Below are positions 37,985 through 47,984 of a stretch of DNA of 64,000 bases, in pieces; position 1 is the stretch's first letter; each line of letters starts with the position of its first letter. Source of the stretch: Solimonas marina. Lineage in GTDB: Bacteria > Pseudomonadota > Gammaproteobacteria > Nevskiales > Nevskiaceae. Made by a program: the position numbers and the translations under genes. The notes below the pieces were generated by a model. The model saw only the letters and a program-made list of their open reading frames with translations, was not told the origin of the DNA and ran no database searches. The DNA is taken from contig NZ_JAAVXB010000004.1 of NCBI RefSeq assembly GCF_012241385.1, positions 186,001 to 250,000 on the forward strand. The letters run 5' to 3'.

Positions 37985-39352
37985 ATGGCGAAGGCAAAAA
38001 CCCAATACGTCTGTCAGAGCTGCGGCGGCATCAGCCCCAAATGGGTGGGGCAGTGCCCGGATTGCGGCGCCTGGAATACCCTGAGCGAGACCGTCGCCAG
38101 TGCCGCCAGCGCAAGGCCGCGCGGCGGCGGCATCAGCGGCACGGCGTCCGGCCGCATCCAGCGCCTCGACGAGGTGGAACTGCGCGAGGAGCCTCGCGCC
38201 GCAACCGGCTTGCCGGAGATGGACCGCGTGCTCGGCGGCGGCATCGTGCCCGGCGCCGTCATCCTGATCGGCGGCGACCCGGGCATTGGCAAGTCGACGC
38301 TGCTGCTGCAGATGCTCGCGCAAGTCCAGGAGCAAGAGCGCCTGCCAACGCTGTACGTGACCGGCGAAGAATCGCTGACGCAGGTGCATCTGCGCGCCAA
38401 GCGGCTGGGGCTGACGCGGCTCGATTTGCCGGTGCTCGCCGAAACCGGCGTCGAGGCGATCGTCGCGCAGCTGCAGTTACAGAAACCGGGCTTGGTCGTC
38501 ATCGACTCGATCCAGACGCTCTATACCGAGGCGCTCGACTCGGCGCCCGGCTCGGTCTCGCAGCTGCGTGAATGCGCGGCGCAGCTGGTGCGTTTTGCGA
38601 AGTCCTCGCAGACCGCCGTGGTGCTGGTGGGGCACGTGACCAAGGAAGGCGCGATCGCCGGGCCGCGCGTGCTCGAGCACATGGTCGACACCGTGCTCTA
38701 TTTCGAGCACGACCCGGGCTCGCGTTTCCGCATCATCCGCGCGGTCAAGAACCGTTTCGGTGCCGTCAACGAACTCGGCGTGTTTGCGATGACCGACGGC
38801 GGCCTCAAGGAAGTCAGCAATCCTTCGGCGCTGTTCCTGTCGCGACACGGCGGGCCGGTGCCGGGCAGCGTCATCACCGTCACCCGCCAGGGCAGTCGGC
38901 CGATGCTGGTCGAGGTGCAAGCCTTGGTCGACCAGTCGACGATCGGCAACCCACGGCGCGTGACGCTCGGCCTCGAAGGCAATCGACTCAACATGTTGCT
39001 GGCGGTGCTGCACCGCCATGGCGGCATCTCGCTCGGCGATCAGGACGTGTTCGCCAATGTCGTCGGCGGCATCCGCATTCAGGAGCCGGCGGCTGACCTG
39101 CCGCTGCTGCTGGCGGCGCTGTCGAGCCTGCGCAGCCGGCCGGTGCCGGGCGACTGGGTGGTATTCGGCGAAATCGGTCTGGCTGGCGAAGTGCGACCGG
39201 TCGCCGGCGGTGAGGAGCGTTTGATCGAGGCCGCCAAGCAGGGCTTCAAGCGCGCCATCGTACCGGAAGCCAACAAGCCGCGGCGTGGCACCAAACTCGA
39301 TATCGACGTGCTGGCGATCTCGCGCCTCGACGAGGCGCTGTCACAGATCTGA
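37985..39352 (+). CDS. radA: DNA repair protein RadA (Sms)
   Basis: A 455-residue RecA-like helicase acting in recombination branch migration. It has a zinc finger (CQSCGG with CPDCGAW), Walker A GGDPGIGKSTLLL, the RadA motif KNRFG and a C-terminal Lon-like domain (VFGEIGLAGEVRPV). It diverges from the kinase gene across about 140 bases. The ATG at 37985 opens MAKAKTQYVCQSCGG; upstream in-frame starts lie in the divergent promoter region. Confidence 0.97.
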   Translation: MAKAKTQYVCQSCGGISPKWVGQCPDCGAWNTLSETVASAASARPRGGGISGTASGRIQRLDEVELREEPRAATGLPEMDRVLGGGIVPGAVILIGGDPGIGKSTLLLQMLAQVQEQERLPTLYVTGEESLTQVHLRAKRLGLTRLDLPVLAETGVEAIVAQLQLQKPGLVVIDSIQTLYTEALDSAPGSVSQLRECAAQLVRFAKSSQTAVVLVGHVTKEGAIAGPRVLEHMVDTVLYFEHDPGSRFRIIRAVKNRFGAVNELGVFAMTDGGLKEVSNPSALFLSRHGGPVPGSVITVTRQGSRPMLVEVQALVDQSTIGNPRRVTLGLEGNRLNMLLAVLHRHGGISLGDQDVFANVVGGIRIQEPAADLPLLLAALSSLRSRPVPGDWVVFGEIGLAGEVRPVAGGEERLIEAAKQGFKRAIVPEANKPRRGTKLDIDVLAISRLDEALSQI

Positions 39353-39370
39353 GCGAATTCGCGACCGGGG

Positions 39371-40663
39371 TCAGGCGGCGGCGCGTGCGCGCGTCTTGCT
39401 GCCTGGCGTTGGCGGCCAGATGCGCGCCGACTTGATGACGTTGGCGCGCGCATCGGTGATTTCCAGCGTGTAACCGTCGATGCTGACCGATGCACCGGTC
39501 TGCGGCAGCGCCTCCAGCTGTTCGAGGACCAGGCCGTTGATGGTCTTCGGTCCCTTGGTCGGCAGCCGCCAGTTCAGATTGCGGTTGAGGCTGCGCACCG
39601 TCACCGAGCCGGATACGCGGTACGAACCGTCGGGGTCGGCGTAAACGTTCTTGATGCGCGTCGCCGGATCCGAGGTGAATTCGCCGACCACTTCTTCGAG
39701 GATGTCCTCGAGCGTGATCAGGCCCTGGATGTCGCCGTACTCGTCGACGACGAAGCCGACACGGCGCTTCTGATTCTGGAAGTTCAACAGCTGCTGGTTC
39801 AACGGCGTGCCTTCCGGGACGAAGTACGGCTCGGACGCCAGCGCCAGCAGGCTTTCGGTGTCGAGCTTGTCGTCGGCGGCGAGTTTGACCGCGCGACGCA
39901 GGTGCAGCACGCCCTTGAGGTGATCGATCGAGCCGTCGAAGACCGGCAGGCGCGTGTGCTGGCTGCCGATCACCGCCTCGCGAATGTGCTCGCGGTCGTC
40001 GGTGATGTCGATGCCGACGATTTCGTTGCGCGGCACCATGATGTCCTCGACGGTGGCCTTTTCGAGGTCGAGGATGGACAGCAGCATGCGCTGGTGGCGC
40101 TGCGGGATCATCGCGCCGGCTTCGAGCACCACGGTGCGCAGTTCCTCGGAACTCAGGCTGTGCTGCGCCGCGTCCTCGGGTGTGACACCGACCATGCGCA
40201 GCATGCCGTTGCTGACCAGGTTGACGGCCCAGACGAACGGAAAGAGCGGCAGGCGCAGGAACCAGAATACGTACGAAGCCGGCATCGCCACGCGTTCGGG
40301 ATGCAGGGCGGCCAGGGTCTTGGGCGTGACTTCGGAGACGATCAACATGACCAGCGTCATCAGCGCCGTCGTCACCAGCACCGCCGTGCTATTCGTGAAC
40401 ATGCGTGTGGTGATCATCGCGACGATCGCCGCCGCCAGATTGTTGGAGAAGGTGTTGCCGAGCAGGATGGTGCCGATCAGCCGGTCGGGCCGGCGCAGCA
40501 TGCGCCGCGCGTAGCGGGCCGGACGTTCACCGTTACGCGCCCGGGTCTGGAGGCGATACCGGTTGAGCGTCATCAGGGCCGTCTCGGACCCAGAGAAAAA
40601 CGCGGAGATGAGCAGCAGGGCGATCAGCAGCCCGAACAGTACAGCTAGCGGTATGTCGTCCAA
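39371..40663 (-). CDS. CorB/YfjD-like membrane protein (CNNM, CBS, CorC_HlyC)
   Basis: A 430-residue inner-membrane protein with a CNNM transmembrane domain (FFSGSETALMTLNRYR, GNTFSNNLAAAIVA), two CBS repeats (VEDIMVPRNEIVGID and FVVDEYGDIQGLITLEDILEE) and a C-terminal CorC_HlyC domain. The family handles magnesium export or related divalent cations. The start codon appears to be TTG, and no ATG fits. It converges on radA with an 18 base gap and is followed, against its direction, by ypjD, as in E. coli. Confidence 0.9.
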   Translation of the reverse strand: MDDIPLAVLFGLLIALLLISAFFSGSETALMTLNRYRLQTRARNGERPARYARRMLRRPDRLIGTILLGNTFSNNLAAAIVAMITTRMFTNSTAVLVTTALMTLVMLIVSEVTPKTLAALHPERVAMPASYVFWFLRLPLFPFVWAVNLVSNGMLRMVGVTPEDAAQHSLSSEELRTVVLEAGAMIPQRHQRMLLSILDLEKATVEDIMVPRNEIVGIDITDDREHIREAVIGSQHTRLPVFDGSIDHLKGVLHLRRAVKLAADDKLDTESLLALASEPYFVPEGTPLNQQLLNFQNQKRRVGFVVDEYGDIQGLITLEDILEEVVGEFTSDPATRIKNVYADPDGSYRVSGSVTVRSLNRNLNWRLPTKGPKTINGLVLEQLEALPQTGASVSIDGYTLEITDARANVIKSARIWPPTPGSKTRARAAA

Positions 40664-40746
40664 GAGCGCGGTCGAATGAGGCCGTGGCTTTTCCTTGTTA
40701 TCGAAGCCGGCCCGGAGATGTCAACGGGGGACATGAAGTTTAGCGC

Positions 40747-41529
40747 TCAAGTCCAGTGTTTGCCGAGAATTTCTTCCAGGATCAACTTGCTGCCGAAGTA
40801 CGCCAGGATCAGCATTGCGTAACCAGCGAGGGCCCAGCGGATCGCCGTGCGGCCGCGCCAGCCGTGACGGAAGCGCCCCCACAGCAGCGTGCCGAAGATC
40901 AGCCAGGCGGTGATCGACAGGATGGTCTTGTGCGCGAGGTGCTGCGCCATCCAGTTACGGATGAACCACATGCCGGAAATCAGCGTCAGCGACAACAGCA
41001 CGAAGCCGATCGCGATCAGCTGGAACAGCAGGCGTTCCATGGTCTGTACCGGCGGCAGGGCGCGCGCCAGGTGGGTCAGCTGACTGCGATGCAGCAGCCG
41101 GTCCTGAACCGCGAGCAGAATGGACTGCACCGCGGCCAGCGTCAGCAGGCCGGCCGAGAACAGCGACAGGGCGATATGCAGCTGTACGTGCCAGTCGTCG
41201 ACCATGATGTCGCCGGGCGGCGACGGCCAGATCACGACCGAGGTCGCGGCCACCGCGGCCAGCGGGTAGATCGCCACACCGAGGATGCGCAGCGGTTCGC
41301 GAAAGCACAGAACCCACAACAGCAGCGCCGACTGCCAGGCGAACAGCGATAGCGATTCGTTGAAGCCGATCGTGATGCGGCCACCGTGAAAGACATAAGT
41401 CGCCAGCACCGCGGCGTGCAGCAAAAGCGCCACGGGCGGCAGCAGACGCTCCAGAACCAGGTTCGGGCGCCGCCAGATGATCCAGGCCGTGATCAGATAG
41501 AGAAGGGCAGCGAATATCGTCGCAAACAT
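40747..41529 (-). CDS. CcsA-like inner-membrane protein YpjD
   Basis: A 260-residue polytopic protein with about eight hydrophobic segments and the cytochrome c assembly signature region (WHVQLHIALSLFSAGLLTLA). Members lie next to ffh in gammaproteobacteria. Here the ffh gene is 14 kb away, with the GlcNAc cluster between. Its exact role is not established; a haem or metal-related function is only suggested by the family. Confidence 0.85.
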   Translation of the reverse strand: MFATIFAALLYLITAWIIWRRPNLVLERLLPPVALLLHAAVLATYVFHGGRITIGFNESLSLFAWQSALLLWVLCFREPLRILGVAIYPLAAVAATSVVIWPSPPGDIMVDDWHVQLHIALSLFSAGLLTLAAVQSILLAVQDRLLHRSQLTHLARALPPVQTMERLLFQLIAIGFVLLSLTLISGMWFIRNWMAQHLAHKTILSITAWLIFGTLLWGRFRHGWRGRTAIRWALAGYAMLILAYFGSKLILEEILGKHWT

Positions 41530-41604
41530 GACGGCAGCATAGCATCGCGTCTGTCGTCGATCGCGGCCGTGCTAGCATCGGCGGACCTTTCGGATCGGAA
41601 CGGC

Positions 41605-42372
41605 ATGCGGATCAAAGTCCTGGGCTGCAGCGGCGGCGTCGGGCCGGGTTTGCGGACGACGAGCCTATTGCTCGACGACGAGATTCTGATCGACGCCGGC
41701 ACCGGCGTCGGCGATCTGACGCTGGCGCAGCAGCAGCGCATCCGCCACGTGCTGCTGACGCACGCCCACCTTGATCACGTCTGCGGCCTGGCCTTCATGG
41801 CCGACAACCTGTTCGATCTGATCGAAGCGCCGATCGGCGTTCACGCCAGCCGCGAAACCCTGCAGACCTTGCGCCAGCACATCTTCAACTGGGAGATCTG
41901 GCCGGATTTCTCGAGGCTGCCGGACGAAGAATCGCCGCTGCTGCGCTGGCACGAGCTGGCAATGGAAGAGGTCATCGAACTCGGCGAGCGGCGCATCACG
42001 CCGTTTCGTGTACTGCACACGGTGCCCGCCAACGGTTATGTCATCGACGGGCGGCACGGGACGTTCGCGTTCACCGGCGACACCTATGCCGACGATGTGC
42101 TGTGGACCTTCCTCAACCGGCTGCCGCGCCTCGACAAGCTGATGATCGAGATTGCGTTCCCCGACCACGAAGCGGCGCTGGGCCATGCGTCCAAACACTT
42201 CACGCCGGCACTGCTCGGCGGCGAACTGCGCAAGCTCGACCACCGCCCCAAGCTGTATCTGACCCACCACAAGCCCGGCACCGAGGCGCAGATCGAGCGC
42301 GAGTGCCGCCAGGCGTTACGCGGTTACGACTACGTGCATCTGAAGCGTGGCGACACGATCTCGCTGAGCTGA
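41605..42372 (+). CDS. Metallo-beta-lactamase-fold hydrolase, class II cyclic-nucleotide phosphodiesterase-like
   Basis: A 255-residue cytosolic enzyme with metal motif THAHLDH near residue 54 and further metal ligands in FTGDT and in LTHHKPG near the C-terminus. The N-terminus MRIKVLGCSGG and the overall pattern resemble class II 3',5'-cyclic-AMP phosphodiesterases and related MBL enzymes. It diverges from ypjD and lies before the GlcNAc receptor, but its link with that pathway is not shown. An upstream ATG at 41386 overlaps ypjD and is rejected. Confidence 0.85.
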   Translation: MRIKVLGCSGGVGPGLRTTSLLLDDEILIDAGTGVGDLTLAQQQRIRHVLLTHAHLDHVCGLAFMADNLFDLIEAPIGVHASRETLQTLRQHIFNWEIWPDFSRLPDEESPLLRWHELAMEEVIELGERRITPFRVLHTVPANGYVIDGRHGTFAFTGDTYADDVLWTFLNRLPRLDKLMIEIAFPDHEAALGHASKHFTPALLGGELRKLDHRPKLYLTHHKPGTEAQIERECRQALRGYDYVHLKRGDTISLS

Positions 42373-42756
42373 ATCCTGTACCGCTTCGATCGCGTGTGAC
42401 CGCGGTCGGCGGCGGCCGTCTGCTGCGCGTGCGCCTCATTCGATTGGTGGTTGACAAAACCAAACTAATACCTTCTTAATACCATTGTCATACAGGTATT
42501 ACGTGAGCGTCATCGTGCGCTCATCGCGGGAAGGGGGCGGTCATGACGGCACGCAACAGTGAATACGGCGCGTCGCGGCAGGTACAGGCCTGTCGTCGGC
42601 GTCCGATCGCGTGCGGGGTCGCGGTATCTCGTGGGGTCCTCTACCGGTGTGCGCCCGCGACAGCGGGCGCCGTGTTTCGTCACCGCAGCATCCGCCGCTT
42701 CGTCGGCGAACGTCACGTCATCGAAAACGCCGTCACTAGTATCGAGGTCTATTCCC
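42373..42756 (+). promoter_or_regulatory. Long control region of the GlcNAc-cluster receptor gene
   Basis: This 384-base stretch holds a TTGACA at 42451-42456 followed by the TAATACC sites listed separately, then about 255 bases before the receptor ATG. The leader has no recognised riboswitch. One frame is open from 42559 into the receptor, but its residues are Arg-rich and not conserved-looking, so I treat it as untranslated. Confidence 0.55.
42466..42501 (+). promoter_or_regulatory. Putative GntR operator in front of the receptor gene
   Basis: TAATACCTTCTTAATACCA at 42466-42484 reads on the minus strand as TGGTATTAAGAAGGTATTA. The sequence in front of gntR is TGGTATTAGAAAGGTATTA (47992-48010), differing at two of 19 bases. 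A third half-site, GGTATTA at 42495-42501, makes an inverted pair AATACC-N11-GGTATT. The sites sit just after the TTGACA -35, so binding should block transcription. Confidence 0.7.
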
Positions 42757-45480
42757 ATGCGTAAGCCATACCGAGATTATCGAGCAGTCCTCACTGTCGG
42801 CGTTTCCGCGCTGGCCCTGTACCCGGCCCTGAGCCGTGCCGAGCAGACGACGCCGGCAAGCGACAAGGCAGCGCCCGCCGATGCCGCATCGGACTCCAAT
42901 GATTCGACGATCGCCGAGATCGTCGTTACCGGCATTCGCGCCAGCCTTGCCAAGTCTCTCGAGACCAAGCGCAACAACGACACGATTTCCGAAGCGCTGA
43001 CGGCCGACGATATCGGCAAGTTCCCGAACACCAATGTCGCCGAGGCGATGGCGTTGATGCCGGGTGTGACCATCGATCGGCGCTTCGGCCAGGGCGAGCG
43101 CGTCAGCATCGACGGCACCGACCCGAGCCTGAACCTGACGCTGCTTGATGGGCATCCGGTCGCGCAGGCGATCTGGCTGTACGGCGAAACGCCGAACCGT
43201 GGCTTCGACCACACGCTGCTCGCACCGGAAATGCTGGGCAACCTGGAAGTCATCAAGTCATCCGAAGCGCGCCTGCCGGAAGGCAGTCTCGGCGGCACCG
43301 TGCTGCTGCATTCGCGCAAGCCGCTGGATCTCGACGCCAACACCTTCAGTGGCTCGGTCAGCTATGACTACAGCGACCAGGCCGACACCGGCCATCCCAG
43401 CGCGTCGATGCTGTACAGCTGGAAAAATGCCGGCAGCACTTTCGGTTTCGACGTCGCCGCGCAGCACTACGAGGAAGAGGTCAACCGCCAGGGTATCGAG
43501 GTCTTCGGCTATCACCCGGTCTCGTATTACGCGGCAAGCAATGCCAACGTCCAGGGGCAGGTCGACAACGGTGAACTCAACGCCGACGACATGGTGCCGG
43601 ACGAAATCAACACCGCCTATTTCCAGCAGAAGCGCAAGCGCGACAGCGTGCTCGCGAACCTGCAGTTCGCGCCGATCGACAATCTCGATGTGAACCTGTC
43701 GGGTCTCTACATCAAGGAGAACTTCGACAACTACAACCAGTCGATGTACAACTTCATGAGCTGGAATTCGCAGTCGATCGGAGCCGTCACGCACTTCGAT
43801 CGCGGTCCCAGCGGCGTCATCACCGGCGGTCATTCGGATGCCACCACCGATGCCGGTGTCGTCTATGACAACCAGCTACGTCAGTCGGAGGTCAAGACCA
43901 AGGGCGTCGATCTTGCCAGCACCTATCAGGGCGAAGGCTGGAGCCTGGGCGGCAAGCTCGGGGCGTCAAAGTCGGACAATCCGCACATCAGCCAGTATCT
44001 GCTCGAGCCGGTTTACCACGGCGGCTTTTCGTGGGACATCAACAAGGGCTTCGAATTCGACAAATCGGCCGAAGCGCATGACCCGGCGAATTGGGACGGG
44101 ACCGGCTGGATGGGCAATAACGGCGTGTTCTCGTCGCACGCCAAGGACAAGTACGCACAGCTCGATTTCAGCAAGAAGTTCGACGGCTTCTTCCGCGAGT
44201 TGCTGGTCGGCGCGCGCTACAACCAGCACGACGAAGACTATGGTCTTTACGTCTACGGTGGCGTCAACAAGGGCACCCTGGCCGACGTCGGCACGATTGG
44301 CGAAACCAACACGCTCAACGAGTTCGACGTGTTCGAGGACTTCGCGCATCACGTACAGGTCGGCAAGCACAACATTGAGGACTGGATCGGTGCCAGCGAT
44401 CTGGATTACGACAACCCGGATCCGGGCTCGACGCTCAATAACACCTGGGATCTGACGCAGAAGAACGCCGCCGGTTATGCGCAGCTGAACTTTGCCAACG
44501 AGTCGGTGCGCGGCAACATCGGCGTGCGCCAAGTGCACACCAAGACCGAGAGCGCCGCCTACGTCATTCCCAACAATGCGGCGCCAGTGCTGCCGGCGCC
44601 GGAAGGCTGGTGGCAGAGCCAGTCGAACACCAAGAACAACTTCCTGCCGTCGTTCAACATCGCCTGGGACGTCACCAACCAGATCGTGCTGCGCGGTGCG
44701 GCCGCCAAGGTCATCGCCTGGGCGCCATACAACCTGATGGTCAACCAGACCTTCCTCAACGACACGGTGCTGACCGGCAGCGGCGGCAACCCGGACATCG
44801 ATCCGTACAAGTCGTACAACTACAACGTCTCGGCCGAGTGGTACTTCGCGCCGCAGTCGGTACTTGCGGTGTCCGGCTTCTACAAGGACGTGCAGAACTA
44901 CATCTTCATCACGCCGGCGACCGAGCGTCATTACAACTCGATCAAGGACACCGATCCGGATTCGTGGCGTGCGATGGAGGGCTCCGGTGGCTGCACCGCG
45001 GACGGCTATTGCGACTACTCGATCTCGCGGCCGCACAACGAGGGCGGCGCGAAGATCTACGGCTACACCGTGTCGTATCAGCAGCCGTTCGGCGGCACCG
45101 GCCTCGGTCTGGCGGCGAACTATACCTTCGCCAAGGGCAAGACCGATGCCGGCACCAAGATGCCGTACCAGTCGCGCAATTCGCTGAGCGTCAGCCCGTA
45201 CTACGAGAAGGGGCCGCTGAGCGCGCGCATCAACTACAACTATCGCAGCGACTATCTCGGCGCCGGGTACGTTGCTGGTGCGCAGCCGGCGACGACCGAC
45301 AGCTATACCGATGTTTCCGCGTCGGTCGGCTGGGCATTCACCGAGAACGTCTCGATCTCCGTCGATGGCATGAACCTGCTCAACGAAAAGTACTTCCAGT
45401 ACCAGGGTTCGAAGGACATGCCGGTGGCGCGTTATACGACCGGGCCACGTTACATGGCGGGCCTGCACGTCAAGTTCTGA
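42757..45480 (+). CDS. TonB-dependent receptor of the GlcNAc/chito-oligosaccharide cluster (NagP-like)
   Basis: A 907-residue outer-membrane receptor. A signal peptide is followed by the plug (EIVVTGIRASLAKSLETKR, FPNTNVAEAMALMPGVTIDR, EVIKSSEARLPEGSLGGTV) and a long barrel ending YMAGLHVKF. The plug has the RxSLxxSLxxKR style of carbohydrate receptors in Xanthomonas, Caulobacter and Shewanella. It is followed by a GH20 hexosaminidase and the nag genes and has the shared operator in front, so it likely imports chito-oligosaccharides. Substrate is inferred from context. Confidence 0.92.
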   Translation: MRKPYRDYRAVLTVGVSALALYPALSRAEQTTPASDKAAPADAASDSNDSTIAEIVVTGIRASLAKSLETKRNNDTISEALTADDIGKFPNTNVAEAMALMPGVTIDRRFGQGERVSIDGTDPSLNLTLLDGHPVAQAIWLYGETPNRGFDHTLLAPEMLGNLEVIKSSEARLPEGSLGGTVLLHSRKPLDLDANTFSGSVSYDYSDQADTGHPSASMLYSWKNAGSTFGFDVAAQHYEEEVNRQGIEVFGYHPVSYYAASNANVQGQVDNGELNADDMVPDEINTAYFQQKRKRDSVLANLQFAPIDNLDVNLSGLYIKENFDNYNQSMYNFMSWNSQSIGAVTHFDRGPSGVITGGHSDATTDAGVVYDNQLRQSEVKTKGVDLASTYQGEGWSLGGKLGASKSDNPHISQYLLEPVYHGGFSWDINKGFEFDKSAEAHDPANWDGTGWMGNNGVFSSHAKDKYAQLDFSKKFDGFFRELLVGARYNQHDEDYGLYVYGGVNKGTLADVGTIGETNTLNEFDVFEDFAHHVQVGKHNIEDWIGASDLDYDNPDPGSTLNNTWDLTQKNAAGYAQLNFANESVRGNIGVRQVHTKTESAAYVIPNNAAPVLPAPEGWWQSQSNTKNNFLPSFNIAWDVTNQIVLRGAAAKVIAWAPYNLMVNQTFLNDTVLTGSGGNPDIDPYKSYNYNVSAEWYFAPQSVLAVSGFYKDVQNYIFITPATERHYNSIKDTDPDSWRAMEGSGGCTADGYCDYSISRPHNEGGAKIYGYTVSYQQPFGGTGLGLAANYTFAKGKTDAGTKMPYQSRNSLSVSPYYEKGPLSARINYNYRSDYLGAGYVAGAQPATTDSYTDVSASVGWAFTENVSISVDGMNLLNEKYFQYQGSKDMPVARYTTGPRYMAGLHVKF

Positions 45481-45502
45481 AGCTCGGCGCCTGCAGAACG
45501 CG

Positions 45503-45532
45503 AAGGGGCCTGGCGTAGTCCAGGCCCTTTTG
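45503..45532 (+). terminator. Terminator after the receptor gene
   Basis: GGGCCTGG pairs with CCAGGCCC around CGTAGT, followed by TTTT. It separates the receptor from the hexosaminidase gene, possibly as a partial attenuator. Confidence 0.8.
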
Positions 45533-45595
45533 CGTGACGCACGGCAGACTTCACGGACAATGGCGCGAACACGGCGCACATCGGGAGAGGCGGCA

Positions 45596-47899
45596 ATGTA
45601 TCGCAGCGGTACGCGCGTCAAGACAGGGTGGTATCTGCTGTGCGCAGCTTGGGGCATCTGGATGATGCCGGCGTTGGCGTCCGCACCGGCGTTGTTGCCA
45701 GCGCCGGCGCAGCTGTCACTGCGCGACAATGCGGGATTGCCGCGCGCGGCGGCGGTGGAAATCGTCGCGCCGGCGAACGATGCGGCGGCGCAGCGCGTTG
45801 CGCAGTGGCTGCGCGGCGCGCTTCAGAAACAGATTGGCGTGACGCCGCACATCGTCGAGTCGGCGAGTGGACCGCATCTGTCGCTGATCTTGCGTGACGA
45901 CGCCGGTGTCGATCACGCGTCGGGCTATGTAGTGGACGTCGATGCGCGCTGTGCATGTGTCGTGGCGCGCGACGAGGATGGGTTGTTTTACGGGGCCGTG
46001 ACCCTGCTGCAATTGCTGACGCCGCAGGCCGGGTCGGGTGACGTTACCGTCCCGGCGCTGCATATCGTCGACTGGCCGCGCTTTCGCTGGCGTGGCGTCA
46101 TGCTCGACGTTGCCCGGCACTATCTGCCGGTTGCCGATATCGAACGCCTGCTCGATGCCATGGCGCTGCACAAGCTCAATGTCTTTCACTGGCACCTGAC
46201 GGACGATCAGGGCTGGCGCCTGCAGATCAAACGCTATCCGCAGTTGACCGATGTCGGTTCGTGGCGCACGGCGCCGCTGCCGGACGATCACGGCCGGCCG
46301 CAGCGCTACGGCGGCTATTACACGCAGGACGAGGTGCGCCAGATCGTCGCCTACGCGGCGGCGCGGCACATCACCGTGGTGCCGGAGCTCGACATGCCGG
46401 GACATGCGCAAGCGGCGGTCGCAGCACTGCCGTGGGTCGGGGTGCCGGGCATCGTGCGGCCAAGCGTGTCGCATGACTGGGGTGTACACCCGTATCTCTA
46501 CGGCGTCGACGAGCGCACGTTCACGTTCATCGACAATGTGCTCGACGAAGTGATGGCGCTGTTTCCGTCGCGTTATATCCATGTCGGCGGCGACGAGGCG
46601 ATCAAGGATCAATGGCAGGCATCGGCGGCGGTGCAGCAGCGTATGCACGCGCTGGGCATCGCCGACGCAAACGCCCTGCAGGCTTGGTTCATGGCTCGTA
46701 TCGGCCGCTATCTGGATGCGCATGGCCGTCGCCTGATCGGCTGGGACGAAATCCTCGAAGGAGGCGTGCCCGCCGATGCAACGGTGATGTCATGGCGCGG
46801 CACTCAAGGTGCGATCGATGCCGCGCGAGCCGGGCACGACGTCGTCCTGTCACCGTCGCCGGCGCTGTATCTCGACAATCTAGAAAGTCGCCGCGGTGAC
46901 GAGCCGGCGGGCCGCTTGATGCCGCAGACCCTTGAAGCGGTCTACGGCTTCGAGCCGGTGCCGGGGGTGCTCGATGCGCAGCAGGCGCGGCATGTGCTTG
47001 GCGCGCAGGCCAACTTGTGGACCGAGTACAAGACCTCGGCGCGCGATGTATTCGATGCCTTGTTTCCGCGCGTCAGTGCGCTGGCCGAGGTGGATTGGAC
47101 GCCCGTCGCGGATCGCGACTGGTCGTCGTTCATTGCGCGTCTCCCGGCGCAGCTCGCGCGACTGCGCCGGCTCGGCGTGGTCGCGTCAGACACGGCATTC
47201 GCCCCGGTCATCGATGCAACGCCGATCGATGGCGGCCGTGCGCGCATCCGCCTGTCGACGCAGATCGATGGCGTGACCCTGCGCTATCGGCTGGTCGATA
47301 CGACGCGGATGCACCCTTACACCGGGCCGTTCACCGTGTCGCTGCCGGCCACGATCAGTGCACAGGCGGTCGATGTGCACGGTGCGCCGCTGTCTGCGCC
47401 GCGCACCCGGCATGTCGATATTGCAGATGCGCGTACGCGCGACAACGCCGCGCTGCGGCCGTGCAATGCCGGTGGTGTGCCGCTGCGCGTGCCGATGCAC
47501 GCCGACGATGCCGATGCCGGGCCGCGTTACAACGTCGAGTTGTTTGATCCGTGTGCGGTGTTTGTGGCGGCGCCGCTCGATGGCACGGCCGGCATCACGA
47601 TCAATGCGGCGAGTCTGCCATGGAATTTCCAGCTCGCGCATGACGCCGCGTCGCGCGTGCAGCGGTCATCGCCACTGGCCCATGGCGATATCGAGGTGCG
47701 CCTGGACCATTGCGACGGGCCGCTGCTGGCGCGCATCGCCCTGCCGGCCGGTGCCGATCGGGCCGGGGTGCGTTATCGGGTGCGGGCGCGCTGGGCAGCG
47801 GCGGTGCAGGGTGATCACAATCTCTGTCTGCGCTTCGACGGTACGCCGGCATCGGTGCTGCCAGCCTTCGAAAGCGCGCGGCTCGATGTTGCGCCATGA
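45596..47899 (+). CDS. Beta-N-acetylhexosaminidase, GH20
   Basis: A 767-residue exported glycosidase that cleaves terminal GlcNAc from chito-oligosaccharides. After a signal peptide (residues ~1-31, ending ALASAP) come a GH20b domain, the catalytic barrel (WRGVMLDVARHYLP, NVFHWHLTDDQGWR) with the catalytic Asp333-Glu334 pair in HVGGDEAIKD, and a C-terminal domain with beta sandwich character. GGGAGAGG precedes the ATG. Other in-frame ATGs at 45530 and 45560 would bury the signal peptide. Confidence 0.94.
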   Translation: MYRSGTRVKTGWYLLCAAWGIWMMPALASAPALLPAPAQLSLRDNAGLPRAAAVEIVAPANDAAAQRVAQWLRGALQKQIGVTPHIVESASGPHLSLILRDDAGVDHASGYVVDVDARCACVVARDEDGLFYGAVTLLQLLTPQAGSGDVTVPALHIVDWPRFRWRGVMLDVARHYLPVADIERLLDAMALHKLNVFHWHLTDDQGWRLQIKRYPQLTDVGSWRTAPLPDDHGRPQRYGGYYTQDEVRQIVAYAAARHITVVPELDMPGHAQAAVAALPWVGVPGIVRPSVSHDWGVHPYLYGVDERTFTFIDNVLDEVMALFPSRYIHVGGDEAIKDQWQASAAVQQRMHALGIADANALQAWFMARIGRYLDAHGRRLIGWDEILEGGVPADATVMSWRGTQGAIDAARAGHDVVLSPSPALYLDNLESRRGDEPAGRLMPQTLEAVYGFEPVPGVLDAQQARHVLGAQANLWTEYKTSARDVFDALFPRVSALAEVDWTPVADRDWSSFIARLPAQLARLRRLGVVASDTAFAPVIDATPIDGGRARIRLSTQIDGVTLRYRLVDTTRMHPYTGPFTVSLPATISAQAVDVHGAPLSAPRTRHVDIADARTRDNAALRPCNAGGVPLRVPMHADDADAGPRYNVELFDPCAVFVAAPLDGTAGITINAASLPWNFQLAHDAASRVQRSSPLAHGDIEVRLDHCDGPLLARIALPAGADRAGVRYRVRARWAAAVQGDHNLCLRFDGTPASVLPAFESARLDVAP

Positions 47900-47984
47900 G
47901 CGGTCGCCGCGTTGTGAGTGCAGCCCGTATGCTCCACGGAGCGCGATGCCGTTGCGTGACAAGGGCGTCACCCTCCATTGATGC

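Noticed and set aside
42559-42756. N-terminal extension of the GlcNAc-cluster receptor
   Set aside because: It would place 66 Arg-rich residues before a normal signal peptide.
43966-45729. 587-codon minus-strand frame under the receptor gene
   Set aside because: The receptor in the other strand has full domain structure; this frame shows none.
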